64,000 bases of DNA from positions 1,892,001-1,956,000 of the forward strand of contig NZ_CP084061.1 of assembly GCF_020215665.1 (NCBI RefSeq), given 5' to 3'. The position numbers were made by a program, and so were the translations under genes. The notes beneath the pieces are model-generated. The model made no database searches. It had not been told where the DNA came from and saw only the letters and a program-made list of their open reading frames with translations. This DNA is from Blautia parvula (GTDB lineage: Bacteria > Bacillota > Clostridia > Lachnospirales > Lachnospiraceae). Positions 8,619 to 16,483 of this stretch are shown here, one piece after another; position 1 is the first letter of the stretch; every line of letters begins with the position of its first letter.

Positions 8619-9997
8619 CAACACTAAAAACAGCTTTTATCAAATACCTTGTCATGCTGGTTGGAGGGCTTGGTTTATCCGTAGTAATACCTTTTATTAT
8701 TCTATGGCTGTGTGTTAATTTCGGGGTTATCAACTACGCAAATAGAAATGAACAGATAGTAAAAGCGGTTGCTCCTGTTCTGGCTTCAATGCCGGACTTG
8801 ACCACAATGACTGAAACCATACCAGACGGCTGTGATTACCTTTTGCTGGATAAGTCCTACAACATACTTGAAACAACCTTAACGGATAGTGAACTAAAAC
8901 CTGCATTAGAATATGCAACAAAAGGTTCTTTACCCCCTGATAACGATAAGCAATTCACATTGGTTACAAGGGATAATGAGTTGATTGTGTTGCAATATTA
9001 CATAGGCTCACGTTTCTTAAATCCATGGCTAAACAGACACTTGCCTTCCCCGGAAATATTGCTCCTTTGCTTTATTTCCCTGAATGGCATACTTGTATGT
9101 GTGCTTTTGACCCTTCACTTTTCCGGGCGTTTGAGGAAACAGCTATTGCCTTTGTTTCATGCTACAGAAGAAATTTCGTCACAAAATCTTGATTTTGAAA
9201 TAGGAAAATCTAACATTAAAGAATTTGAAGATGTTCTGCTTTCTTTCTCTAAAATGCGGGATAATCTGAAAAACTCTTTAGAGCAACAGTGGGCGGCTGA
9301 ACAGACCAGAAAAGAGCAAATTGCCGCTTTAGCACATGATTTGAAAACACCTTTAACCGTCATACGGGGAAATATTGATTTGCTGGAAGAAACGCCCTTG
9401 AACAGCGAACAGCAGGAATTTATAAAATATGCTTCATTCAGCTCTGAACAGATGGAATCCTATATTAAAACTTTGATTGAACTGTCCAGAGCTTCCATGG
9501 AATATGGGCTTTTGATTCAACAGATTCCCTTTTCGTCTTTCTGGGAGAATCTATGTGAACAAATACGGGCTCTTTGTAGCATACGGCATATAAACCTACA
9601 AACTGGCACAGATACCCCGCCTGAATACTTTCAGGGAGATAGAATATTGATTGAACGCGCTGTCATGAACATAATCAGTAATGCCTTAGAATTTTCACCT
9701 GAACAGAGCATTTTGAAAGTAAAGGCCGGGGGTGACGATAAAACACTGAAACTCTATATAACGGACAGCGGCACAGGCTTTTCACAGAAAGCATTAAAAC
9801 ACGCAAAAGAACTGTTTTTCATGGACGATCAGAGCCGGAGCTCAAAACTCCATTTCGGCATGGGACTATATATTACCAATCATATCGTGGAGCAACATCA
9901 CGGAAACATGCAGATACAAAATTCAGCGGAAACAAAAGGCGGCGAAGTTATTCTTACCTTCCCTCTTAATCAGGAACAGCAAGCGGCACCACTATAA
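8603..9997 (+). CDS. Sensor histidine kinase, lantibiotic-sensing pair
   Basis: A 464-residue kinase with a membrane segment at about residues 15-45, an extracytoplasmic loop of about 100 residues, a second membrane segment near 150-175, then HAMP-like linker, H-box ALAHDLKTPLTVIRG, N-box NIISNALEF and G-boxes (DSGTGFS, FGMGLYI). This layout resembles LanK-type kinases that sense a lantibiotic at the membrane. The end overlaps the convergent HxlR gene by 6 bp. Signal identity is inference from the neighbouring immunity genes. Confidence 0.9.
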   Translation: MGTKITTLKTAFIKYLVMLVGGLGLSVVIPFIILWLCVNFGVINYANRNEQIVKAVAPVLASMPDLTTMTETIPDGCDYLLLDKSYNILETTLTDSELKPALEYATKGSLPPDNDKQFTLVTRDNELIVLQYYIGSRFLNPWLNRHLPSPEILLLCFISLNGILVCVLLTLHFSGRLRKQLLPLFHATEEISSQNLDFEIGKSNIKEFEDVLLSFSKMRDNLKNSLEQQWAAEQTRKEQIAALAHDLKTPLTVIRGNIDLLEETPLNSEQQEFIKYASFSSEQMESYIKTLIELSRASMEYGLLIQQIPFSSFWENLCEQIRALCSIRHINLQTGTDTPPEYFQGDRILIERAVMNIISNALEFSPEQSILKVKAGGDDKTLKLYITDSGTGFSQKALKHAKELFFMDDQSRSSKLHFGMGLYITNHIVEQHHGNMQIQNSAETKGGEVILTFPLNQEQQAAPL

Positions 9998-10318
9998 TGC
10001 CTTTTGATAGTTGGTGCCCCAATCACAAAGGGCTTTTAAGACGGGCTGAATCGTCTCGCCTAATTCCGTCAGTGTATACTCCACTTTTGGCGGAGTTTCA
10101 GGATATACGGTTCGCCTCACTATGCCCTGTTCTTCTAACTCACGAAGCTGTGACGTTAAGGTTTTGGTTGTTATGGCTCCTAACAGCCTTTGTAATTCAT
10201 TGAAACGGACAGGCCCCTTAGATACATGCCATAAAATACGCAGTTTCCACTTACCGCTTAATATATTCAATCCAACCTCCATTGGACACTGATCTGTTAT
10301 TGCCATTGTTTTTGCCAT
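9992..10318 (-). CDS. HxlR-family transcriptional regulator
   Basis: A 108-residue MarR-like winged helix of the HxlR family. The conserved N-terminal Cys followed by a hydrophobic helix (QCPMEVGLNILSGKWKLRIL) and the motif FNELQRLLGAITTKTLTSQL identify it. Members sense reactive carbonyls, quinones or oxidants, often via that Cys. It is divergent from the amidohydrolase gene 128 bp away, its likely target. It is a separate regulatory unit from the lantibiotic block. Confidence 0.9.
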   Translation of the reverse strand: MAKTMAITDQCPMEVGLNILSGKWKLRILWHVSKGPVRFNELQRLLGAITTKTLTSQLRELEEQGIVRRTVYPETPPKVEYTLTELGETIQPVLKALCDWGTNYQKAL

Positions 10319-10446
10319 ATTGAAACCTCCAATCTATAAAGTGTCAAAAAAGATACCACATATCAAAAAAGTGCGTTCTTGTTGGGACACGTCATAAGTG
10401 CTAACCTGATTATAGCACTAAAATAAAAAGAAAGGAAATACATCAA

Positions 10447-11250
10447 ATGATTATTGATAGCCATGAGCATGTTATGCTCCCCACCACTATGCAGATTGAA
10501 AAATTAAACGAAGCAGGTGTAGATAAAGCGATACTATTTACAACTACCCCGCATGTAGAAAAAGCAAAATCTTCTACATTGAAAGATATAAACAGCGAAA
10601 TGCAAGCCTTATACCGGCTTTTGAGCGGGGGCTATACACCACAAGAGAGAATGGAAAAGATGAAAGATACGATTGCAGAATTGCAACAGGCAATCTCTGT
10701 AGCGCCTGAAAGGTTTTATGGTTTTGGCGCTGTTCCGCTCGGGCTTTCGGAAGATGATACATCAAGCTGGGTTGAAACATACGTCATTGGAAATTCTTTT
10801 AAAGGAATTGGAGAATTTACGCCCGGTTCCGAAGCTCAAATTGAGCAGTTAGACACAGTTTTTCAGGCAGTATCAAGCTATGTTAATTTTCCATTGTGGG
10901 TACATACGTTTAATCCGGTAACATTAAATGGAATCAAAATACTAATGAATCTATGCAAAAAATACCCTGCGGTTCCCGTTATCTTCGGACACATGGGCGG
11001 TTCAAACTGGATGGACGTAATTACTTTTGCAAAAGACAATGAAAATGTTTATCTGGACTTATCGGCAGCATTTACACCTTTGTCAGTAAAAACGGCCTTA
11101 ACAGAACTACCAGAAAGATGTTTATTCAGTTCAGACGCACCATTTGGCGAACCCAGATTGTCCAGAGAGCTTATCGAATTTGTAAGCCCATCTGCTGAGG
11201 TTACAAACATGGCTTTGGGAGATAATATTACAAGGCTTTTAACGCTTTAA
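10447..11250 (+). CDS. Amidohydrolase-superfamily metal-dependent hydrolase
   Basis: A 267-residue TIM-barrel hydrolase of the amidohydrolase_2 group. The HxH metal motif DSHEH is at the N-terminus; HTFNP, FGHMGG and SSDAPFG supply the other metal or catalytic residues. The substrate is unknown. RBS AAAGGAAAT precedes the start. It follows a divergent HxlR regulator and is followed 18 bp later by the SGNH hydrolase gene, so the two are probably co-transcribed. It is not the same as the related amidohydrolase at the right edge of the window. Confidence 0.85.
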   Translation: MIIDSHEHVMLPTTMQIEKLNEAGVDKAILFTTTPHVEKAKSSTLKDINSEMQALYRLLSGGYTPQERMEKMKDTIAELQQAISVAPERFYGFGAVPLGLSEDDTSSWVETYVIGNSFKGIGEFTPGSEAQIEQLDTVFQAVSSYVNFPLWVHTFNPVTLNGIKILMNLCKKYPAVPVIFGHMGGSNWMDVITFAKDNENVYLDLSAAFTPLSVKTALTELPERCLFSSDAPFGEPRLSRELIEFVSPSAEVTNMALGDNITRLLTL

Positions 11251-11268
11251 ATAGAGGAGATTAACAGC

Positions 11269-11919
11269 ATGGAAAATTCACAAAATGCGGTAGCACAGCT
11301 AATCAAAAAACTTGGTACTGATAAATGCCAACTATATACTCAACTAAATTCAGACGCAGTTAAAGGCCAGATTGTGCTTGCAGGCGATTCACTTATTGAG
11401 AATTTTATGATACCAGAATTATATCACGGCGATAAAATAATATATAATCGCGGGATTGCTGGAAACAGTACCTACGATATTTTAGAACGTCTTGAAACTA
11501 CTATTATTCCACTACAGCCCAGCAAAATATTCCTTCTTGCCGGGACGAATGATTTTATGCCGCATATTCCAGATAATGATGAACTTTCAATAAGTAAACG
11601 TATTATCAAGATATGCGACACATTAAAAAATACGCTTGGCGATTGTACTATTTATGTTATTTCACTTTTCCCAGTGAATTTATCTAACGAGCCAATTATT
11701 TATAGAGATTGGCTTATTGGAAAAACTAATGAAAAGGTTCAACGAGTTAATTTGCATTTAAGCAAGCTATGCGGTGAAAGAAATTATAGCTATATTAACG
11801 CATTTTCATCTTTACAAGATAAAAATGGACAACTAGATATCTCTTTTACACTTGATGGAACACACCTTAACATTGAAGGGTATAAAATACTTTTAAATCT
11901 ATTAAGTAAATTTTTTTAA
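11269..11919 (+). CDS. SGNH/GDSL-family hydrolase
   Basis: A 216-residue esterase-like protein. Block I GDSLIENF holds the nucleophile Ser, block II AGNS the oxyanion Gly, block III GTND the Asn, and block V DGTHLN the Asp/His pair, so all SGNH catalytic residues are present. No signal peptide is visible, so a cytoplasmic acyl-ester or carbohydrate-ester substrate is likely but unknown. It is the last gene of the cargo block and is followed by an intrinsic terminator near 12,003. Confidence 0.88.
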   Translation: MENSQNAVAQLIKKLGTDKCQLYTQLNSDAVKGQIVLAGDSLIENFMIPELYHGDKIIYNRGIAGNSTYDILERLETTIIPLQPSKIFLLAGTNDFMPHIPDNDELSISKRIIKICDTLKNTLGDCTIYVISLFPVNLSNEPIIYRDWLIGKTNEKVQRVNLHLSKLCGERNYSYINAFSSLQDKNGQLDISFTLDGTHLNIEGYKILLNLLSKFF

Positions 11920-12002
11920 AAATAACATCTACCCTGCGGAAAATAAAAAAAATCGCAGTTTGGTAGTTGTATTGTCATGTAAAAAATATAATTGTTATCA
12001 GC

Positions 12003-12039
12003 AAACGGCGGTTTTGAAAAATCAAAGCCGCCGTTTCTT
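12003..12039 (+). terminator. Terminator of the amidohydrolase/SGNH unit
   Basis: AAACGGCGG(T)TTT pairs with AAA(G)CCGCCGTTT around a 7-nt loop; a short T-rich tail follows. The stem is 84 bp after the SGNH stop codon. Confidence 0.7.
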
Positions 12040-12105
12040 ATACCTCAATGGAGAGGAATGACGACTAATTCCCTGTAATAATGGCGGCTTATGGAGGTAG
12101 CCGCC

Positions 12106-12216
12106 ATGACACAAAATAAGCGCCGACAAATTACGACAGGAATCTTTCTGTTAAAAAAAGTCCGTATCCTCCGCAGGGACAGTCCGGTGGCTTATATGAA
12201 ACATTTTATGCCATAA
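12106..12216 (+). CDS. Possible 36-residue basic protein
   Basis: A short ORF (starts MTQNKRRQITTG, ends YMKHFMP) preceded by GGAGGT 7 nt upstream. It is rich in Arg and Lys in the middle. It sits at the start of the second backbone segment, 166 bp before the sigma-like gene, and an element palindrome follows 70 bp after its stop, as for the other backbone genes. No homologue is recognised; it may be a degenerate or very small backbone protein. Confidence 0.35.
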   Translation: MTQNKRRQITTGIFLLKKVRILRRDSPVAYMKHFMP

Positions 12217-12286
12217 CCGATAATGTAATTTCATGCGCCTGTATAGCTTTTTGCTGTGCAGGCGTTTTTGCGTTCTTACAGACAAA

Positions 12287-12309
12287 CCTCGGGCCAACAT
12301 GGCCCGAAG
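12287..12309. repeat. Element palindrome, copy 4
   Basis: CCTC-GGGCCA-aca-TGGCCC-GAAG, 74 bp before the sigma-like gene. Its central bases differ from copies 1-3 while the arms are kept. Confidence 0.85.
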
Positions 12310-12382
12310 CACCACCCCGGTGCCGCTCTCCACCACCTCTATTTCGGCTGCTCATTCACCCAACACCGAAATGGAGGAAATT

Positions 12383-12808
12383 ATGACTACTATAAATCTC
12401 CGGGACTATTACCCGTTTTATACCCACGACTGTTTTATTGACGTACCTGACGAAGTGGCGGAACTGTTCAAGGAATTTGACCGCAAGGAGGCCGCCTATC
12501 GTCTGCGTACATATCGCCATAAAGCCTACTACTCTCTTGACCGGAATGACGGAATTGAGCATGAGGCGCTTTTCGTTTCCCTCTCTCCCCATGAACTGTA
12601 TGAGCGCAAAGTTTCCATGCAGGATCTTCATGCCGCCATATCCAGTCTGCCGGAAAAACAGGCGAAGCGTGTCTATGCCCATTTCATTCTTGGCATGAGC
12701 CAGACAGAGATTGCCAAAGCCGAAGGTGTCAGTAAAATGGCGGTAAGCTATTCCATTGAACGCGCTTTAAAGTCCATGGAAAAATTTTTAAAAAATGCTC
12801 TGGATTGA
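12383..12808 (+). CDS. Sigma-70-like helix-turn-helix protein of the element
   Basis: A 141-residue protein with a C-terminal sigma region 4-like HTH: ISSLPEKQAKRVYAHFILGM, then SQTEIAKAEGVSKMAVSYSI. The N-terminal part is not a normal sigma region 2, so it is probably an accessory regulator, as in Tn1549-like elements where such a gene precedes the small orfs and the recombinase. Start chosen at the ATG with GGAGG 5 nt upstream; the longer frame to 12233 overlaps a palindrome copy and looks non-coding. It may control recombinase or transfer genes (inference). Confidence 0.85.
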   Translation: MTTINLRDYYPFYTHDCFIDVPDEVAELFKEFDRKEAAYRLRTYRHKAYYSLDRNDGIEHEALFVSLSPHELYERKVSMQDLHAAISSLPEKQAKRVYAHFILGMSQTEIAKAEGVSKMAVSYSIERALKSMEKFLKNALD

Positions 12809-12854
12809 CTTTACAGAGAAGCGATTTTTGAAATGGCTTATGAGAGGCCAACAG

Positions 12855-12877
12855 CCTCGGGCCAACATGGCCCGAAG
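12855..12877. repeat. Element palindrome, copy 5
   Basis: CCTC-GGGCCA-aca-TGGCCC-GAAG, identical to copy 4, 46 bp after the stop codon of the sigma-like gene. Confidence 0.85.
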
Positions 12878-13215
12878 AAAAATACGCCTTGACTGCAATT
12901 TGAAAGCTGAATAAAAAGATACCCGGATACGAAGGGTTGATGTGTCCAGTGACAGGCCCGCCATGACCTCCATTGTCAGAGAATGGGGAGAGCGAAAAGG
13001 CTCATGCCGCAGGCAGGCCGTGGCTGGTCTGCCGGATAAAACACAAAGACTTTGTTACTTGCGTTTAGTCACCGTCCGAGCGTGAAGCGGCCTTGCAAGC
13101 CGTGAGCCGTCGCAGGCCATGAGAACGCCTTGCCATAAGAATGGGGAGAGTTGAAATACTATGGGGTGGACATGCCTACACCCGTCCGGGAATCTGATAA
13201 GCAACATCATATCAT
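12878..13215. other. Non-coding backbone segment with a 13-bp direct repeat
   Basis: No gene is supported between the sigma-like gene and the 67-residue protein. The segment contains two exact copies of AGAATGGGGAGAG (12980-12992 and 13138-13150), 158 bp apart, and short GC-rich inverted repeats (for example around 13086-13120). A longer open frame through 13151 looks accidental. An oriT, a small RNA or protein-binding sites are possible. Confidence 0.45.
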
Positions 13216-13280
13216 GGGGAGCCACCCGGCCTTACTGTCTTGTGACAGGCCAAATATTCCGGTGCGGCTCCCCTATTTTT
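13216..13280 (+). promoter_or_regulatory. Terminator-like leader hairpin before the 67-residue gene
   Basis: GGGGAGCC (13216-13223) pairs with GGCTCCCC (13266-13273), extended by CCGG/CCGG pairing and an inner CTGTC-ttgt-GACAG hairpin. A TATTTTT run follows and then the AAGGAG ribosome binding site. The arrangement could terminate or attenuate transcription just before the gene. Confidence 0.5.
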
Positions 13281-13297
13281 CAAGAAGGAGTTTTTCA

Positions 13298-13501
13298 ATG
13301 GGAAGAACATTTGAGGAAATTCAGGCTATGGCGGCAGACCCATGGAGTAATGACGCCTGCCGAGGCTATGTTATCTGGGCTATGGAAAGCTGCGGATTTA
13401 AGCCAAAGGAAATAAAGCAGGTTGTGGCCGAGTTGTACACGGTATTTGACTACAAGACCATTGAAGAAGCGGCCAAACATTATTATGAAAGTTCTTTTTA
13501 A
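13298..13501 (+). CDS. Small conserved element protein (67 residues), unknown function
   Basis: Start chosen at ATG 13298 (MGRTFEEIQAMAADPW) with AAGGAG 7 nt upstream; the frame extends to 13151 but that part covers a stable hairpin and is probably not translated. The protein is mostly helical and acidic (VVAELYTVFDYKTIEEAAKH). It lies between the sigma-like gene and the recombinase, a position held by small hypothetical proteins in related elements. Function not recognised. Confidence 0.7.
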   Translation: MGRTFEEIQAMAADPWSNDACRGYVIWAMESCGFKPKEIKQVVAELYTVFDYKTIEEAAKHYYESSF

Positions 13502-13524
13502 CTTCGGGACAGCTTGACCCGAAG
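13502..13524. repeat. Element palindrome, copy 6 (diverged)
   Basis: CTTCGGG-acagcttga-CCCGAAG begins directly after the stop codon of the 67-residue gene. The outer seven base pairs are kept and the inner core has changed, so the hairpin stem is conserved more than the sequence. T-rich sequence follows, so this copy could work as a terminator. Confidence 0.7.
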
Positions 13525-13601
13525 TTTTAATTTTGCCCATTTCAAATTTCATCTATAGGATAAGCCTCAAACCGCATATGATGTAGCAAGCATACATAGA
13601 G

Positions 13602-13787
13602 GTGATTGTTATAAAAAGAGGAAAAGAAATCTGTTACTTACTTCAAAAAGCTGACACTGACAGTAATGAAATTGCTGAAAAAAAAGAACGTCTGATAAAG
13701 CAGGGGTATCTTGTTGTCACCATTATCGAGGGTGCGGAACACATGGAGAAAGGTTTGCGGGAGGTTGTGAAGAACCATTTCCACTAA
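13602..13787 (+). CDS. Small element protein (61 residues), unknown function
   Basis: Reads IVIKRGKEICYLLQKADTDS at the start and ends VVKNHFH; mixed alpha/beta, charged. The only in-frame common start is GTG at 13602; the AGAGGTGAT there also looks like a ribosome binding site for a non-standard start a few codons later, so the exact start is uncertain. It directly precedes the recombinase and is probably part of the same unit. Confidence 0.6.
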   Translation: MIVIKRGKEICYLLQKADTDSNEIAEKKERLIKQGYLVVTIIEGAEHMEKGLREVVKNHFH

Positions 13788-13801
13788 TCATTCGCAACAT
13801 T
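13784..13801. repeat. 18-bp repeat shared with the hairpin at 2301-2345
   Basis: CTAATCATTCGCAACATT is identical to 2317-2334. Here it overlaps the stop codon of the 61-residue gene and lies 56 bp before the recombinase start. A further inverted repeat, CCTATAT...ATATAGG (13813-13832), follows and could be an operator for the recombinase gene. Confidence 0.65.
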
Positions 13802-13856
13802 GTGTTATTCCACCTATATAGTACAATATAGGTATAACGATAAGGAGGACGATATT

Positions 13857-16298
13857 ATGATCTCAAAATTAACAGATACCCCTGAAATTATAGATGGCTA
13901 TGTTCGGCTTTCCAGAGACGATAATAAGCGGAACTACTCGTCTATTGAAAACCAGAAAAAGATTATCCAACAATATGCAGAAGAAAATAACATGATAATC
14001 CGCCACATTTATGAAGATGACGGAATTTCCGGCTACTCATTCAACCGACCCGATTTTCAGAAAATGATGGCTAGTCTTGATACCATTAACATAATTGTTG
14101 CTAAAGACTTATCCCGAATTGGCAGACACAATGCAAAGGTACTGCTCTTTCTTGAAGAAATGGAGGAAATGGGAAAACGTGTTATCCTGATTGACGATAA
14201 CTACGATTCTTTTTACTCTGATGATGATATAATCGGTATCAAAACATGGGATAATGAACGTCATGTAAAAAATACAAGCCGGAAGGTAAAGCGAATCAAG
14301 CGCATGGAGCAGGAAAGCGGAACGCTTGTCAGCCAGACACCATTTGGCTATACCAGACACCCTCTCAATAAACAGATGATTTTGATTGATGAAGAAGCCG
14401 CCGCTATTCTTAATCTGGAAAAGGAAATTTATCTGGACGGCAACGGAATCCGAAAAACGGCTGAAATACTTTCAGAACGTGGTGTTCCCACTCCCAGTAT
14501 GATAGATAAAGAACGCCATGAATCGTTAGGGCTTGTATATAATAAACAGGTAGCCTATCAGTGGAGTTACGGAATGGTAAAGGACACATTATTCAACGAC
14601 TATAACAATGGTGTCCTTAGAACACACAAACGGGAACGTGTTACAATAAACGGTAAAGATAAAAAAGTTCCTAAAGAAAATCAATATATTTTTCCGAATC
14701 ATCACCCCAAAATTTTTGATGATAATACCATGAAGCTGTTAAATGAAGTCAAGGACAGCCGCCATCACAGCCAATACAGAGGACAGAGAGCCCATGTAAA
14801 CCTTTTTTCCGGCTGTCTGTACTGTAAAGATTGTGGCTGGAAACTAACAGCTATTAACCGACCTAACCGTGGGAAATACTATGTATGCGGCACATACAAT
14901 AAGAAGGGAAAGCAGTTTTGCCAACACGCCCATCTTGTAACAGAAGAAACCCTGATGGACGCTCTTGTAAAATATCTGGTTCTCTGCCGTGACAGTCTGG
15001 CAGATATTATCCAGAATTTTGACTTGTCAAAGTTAAAGGTAGAAACCTACACTCCCACTGACAGCAAACAGCGCTTAGAGGCCGAACTTGAAAAAGTCAA
15101 GGAAGAACTAAAGGTTCTCATAACACAAAAGGTAAAGGAGATTACCGCCAATCCTTCCATGAATGAAATTATCACTGAAACCTATGCGGCCCTTCAAAGT
15201 GATAAAATGGAGCGTATCTCCGCTATTGAAAAAACGTTGCAGGATTTAACAAAGGAGCCGCATATCCCCTCCACCACAATCAAACCCAGCTTACAGACGG
15301 CGCTGGATATTCTGAACGAGGTTCTTGAAAAGAAAGAACTAAGCAGAAAAGATATTGAGGTTCTGGTTGAGAAAATCATAGTGGATAAGGACGGCAACGT
15401 AGATATTTACCTAAAACACGGCCTTGGCAATCTTGCCGCCTATGATTTTAAGGCAGACAAAGAAAACCTGAAACTGACTATGCTGATTGAATCTATCCGG
15501 CTTTTGGAAAAGGACGAAACGGGCTTTACCTCGGTAAAATTCCTTGCCGACAGCCTGAAAGAGATGGGCTATCCTATGCACAAGAAGAAATTTGTGACTT
15601 ACATGGAGCACCTACTTGACTTGGGGCTGGTTGAGAAAACAGGAATCTACCATTATCCTTATAGAATCGTGGCTTCTCGACAGCAACTGCGTGATGTGGA
15701 AAAAATGTTCATCGTGGTAGGGCAGACTGGCGGCATGCCGGAAATGGTATTTGAATATATCCTGAAACAGAACGGTCTTGACCCACAGAAGGATATGAAC
15801 ATTGACCAGAGTATTGATTTCGGCTCCACTGCTGCCGCTTTTTCCGGAGGACAGGGTGACTTCACCGTGGAATTTGAACCAAGCGCCACTGCCCTGGAAA
15901 AAGAAGGAGCCGGTTATGTGGTAGCCTCCTGCGGCGTGGATTCCGGTTATGTCCCCTATACGGCTTACAGTGCCAAAAAAAGCTTTATGGAAAAGAACCC
16001 GGAGATCGTACAGGGATTCGTCAATGCCCTGCAAAAAGGTATGGACTATGTGAATACCCACACCGCGGAAGAAATCGCCAAGATCATCAAACCTCAGTTC
16101 AAGGAAAATGACCTGGATACCATCACCACCATTGTAAAACGTTACAAGGACCAGGATACCTGGAAGGATAACCTGATCTTTGAAAAGGATAGCTTTGAAC
16201 TTCTGCAGGACATTCTGGACAGCGCCGGGGAATTGAAAGCCAGAGTTGCCTATTCGGATCTGGTCATCACGGATTATGCCGAGACGGCTGCAAAGTAA
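13857..16298 (+). CDS. Large serine recombinase fused in frame to the 3' part of a host gene
   Basis: Integrase of the element. The resolvase domain (GYVRLSRDD with the catalytic Ser; DLSRIGR; GISGYSFNRPDF), the recombinase domain (ESGTLVSQTPFGYTRHPLN), a zinc ribbon (CLYCKDCGW...CGTYNKKGKQFCQ) and a coiled coil are all present, to about residue 615. From about residue 617 the protein is no longer recombinase but an NMT1/SsuA-like substrate-binding protein (GGMPEMVFEYILKQNGLDP onward). The joint is the right end of the element. Start chosen at the ATG with AAGGAGG 8 nt upstream; the frame runs back to 13800. In the excised circle the gene would end in other sequence. TndX/TnpX-type enzymes are the nearest known group. 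Confidence 0.88.
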   Translation: MISKLTDTPEIIDGYVRLSRDDNKRNYSSIENQKKIIQQYAEENNMIIRHIYEDDGISGYSFNRPDFQKMMASLDTINIIVAKDLSRIGRHNAKVLLFLEEMEEMGKRVILIDDNYDSFYSDDDIIGIKTWDNERHVKNTSRKVKRIKRMEQESGTLVSQTPFGYTRHPLNKQMILIDEEAAAILNLEKEIYLDGNGIRKTAEILSERGVPTPSMIDKERHESLGLVYNKQVAYQWSYGMVKDTLFNDYNNGVLRTHKRERVTINGKDKKVPKENQYIFPNHHPKIFDDNTMKLLNEVKDSRHHSQYRGQRAHVNLFSGCLYCKDCGWKLTAINRPNRGKYYVCGTYNKKGKQFCQHAHLVTEETLMDALVKYLVLCRDSLADIIQNFDLSKLKVETYTPTDSKQRLEAELEKVKEELKVLITQKVKEITANPSMNEIITETYAALQSDKMERISAIEKTLQDLTKEPHIPSTTIKPSLQTALDILNEVLEKKELSRKDIEVLVEKIIVDKDGNVDIYLKHGLGNLAAYDFKADKENLKLTMLIESIRLLEKDETGFTSVKFLADSLKEMGYPMHKKKFVTYMEHLLDLGLVEKTGIYHYPYRIVASRQQLRDVEKMFIVVGQTGGMPEMVFEYILKQNGLDPQKDMNIDQSIDFGSTAAAFSGGQGDFTVEFEPSATALEKEGAGYVVASCGVDSGYVPYTAYSAKKSFMEKNPEIVQGFVNALQKGMDYVNTHTAEEIAKIIKPQFKENDLDTITTIVKRYKDQDTWKDNLIFEKDSFELLQDILDSAGELKARVAYSDLVITDYAETAAK
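15700..16298 (+). pseudogene. 3' fragment of an NMT1/SsuA-like ABC substrate-binding protein gene
   Basis: The last about 195 codons of a periplasmic-type binding protein for a thiamine-precursor, sulfonate or nitrate-like ABC importer: GQTGGMPEMVFEY, GGQGDFTVEFEPSATALEKE, GYVPYTAYSAKKSFMEKNP, SAGELKARVAYSDL. The 5' part with the lipoprotein signal must lie left of the element, outside the window. The binding protein is therefore split. It would be restored by precise excision. The upstream ATPase and permease genes, if present, are also outside. Confidence 0.85.
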
Positions 16299-16418
16299 TT
16301 CTGATAATTTCCCGTAACATCTTGCAATATCGTTTTTAATCTGATATTATATCATTATATCACATTTTATATCTGACACATGTAAAAGGTGATATAAATC
16401 CTTTGAACTTCTTGCTGT

Positions 16419-16467
16419 AAAAAGCGGCTGTGCTGTCAGCATCTTCACTGACAGCCCAGCCGCTTTT
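16419..16467. terminator. Bidirectional terminator between the binding-protein fragment and GH112 gene
   Basis: AAAAAGCGGCTG-t-GCTGTCAG and CTGACAGC-c-CAGCCGCTTTTT form a 20-pair stem with an 8-nt loop and U-tracts on both strands. It serves the convergent genes ending at 16298 (+) and 16484 (-). Confidence 0.85.
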
Positions 16468-16483
16468 TCGCATTATCTTTTCA

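Larger units (their letters stand above)
1..15715. mobile_element. Right-hand part of an integrated Tn1549-like element
   Basis: The right end is near 15,700-15,730, where the serine recombinase reading frame changes into an ABC substrate-binding protein. The left end lies before position 1, because no 5' part of the interrupted host gene is visible. Backbone genes (CD1845-type protein, MOBP relaxase, sigma-like HTH protein, small proteins, recombinase) are GC-richer and separated by a repeated palindrome. Cargo genes (TrlF ATPase, lantibiotic immunity block) are AT-richer. No type IV secretion genes are seen here, so whether it is self-transmissible or only mobilizable cannot be decided from this window. 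Confidence 0.85.

Noticed and set aside
4912-9997. Complete lantibiotic biosynthesis cluster
   Set aside because: Only immunity and regulation genes are found; no precursor peptide, LanB/C/M or LanT gene can be seen on either strand.
13151-13297. N-terminal extension of the 67-residue protein
   Set aside because: The segment is the stable leader hairpin; the internal ATG at 13298 has the ribosome binding site.
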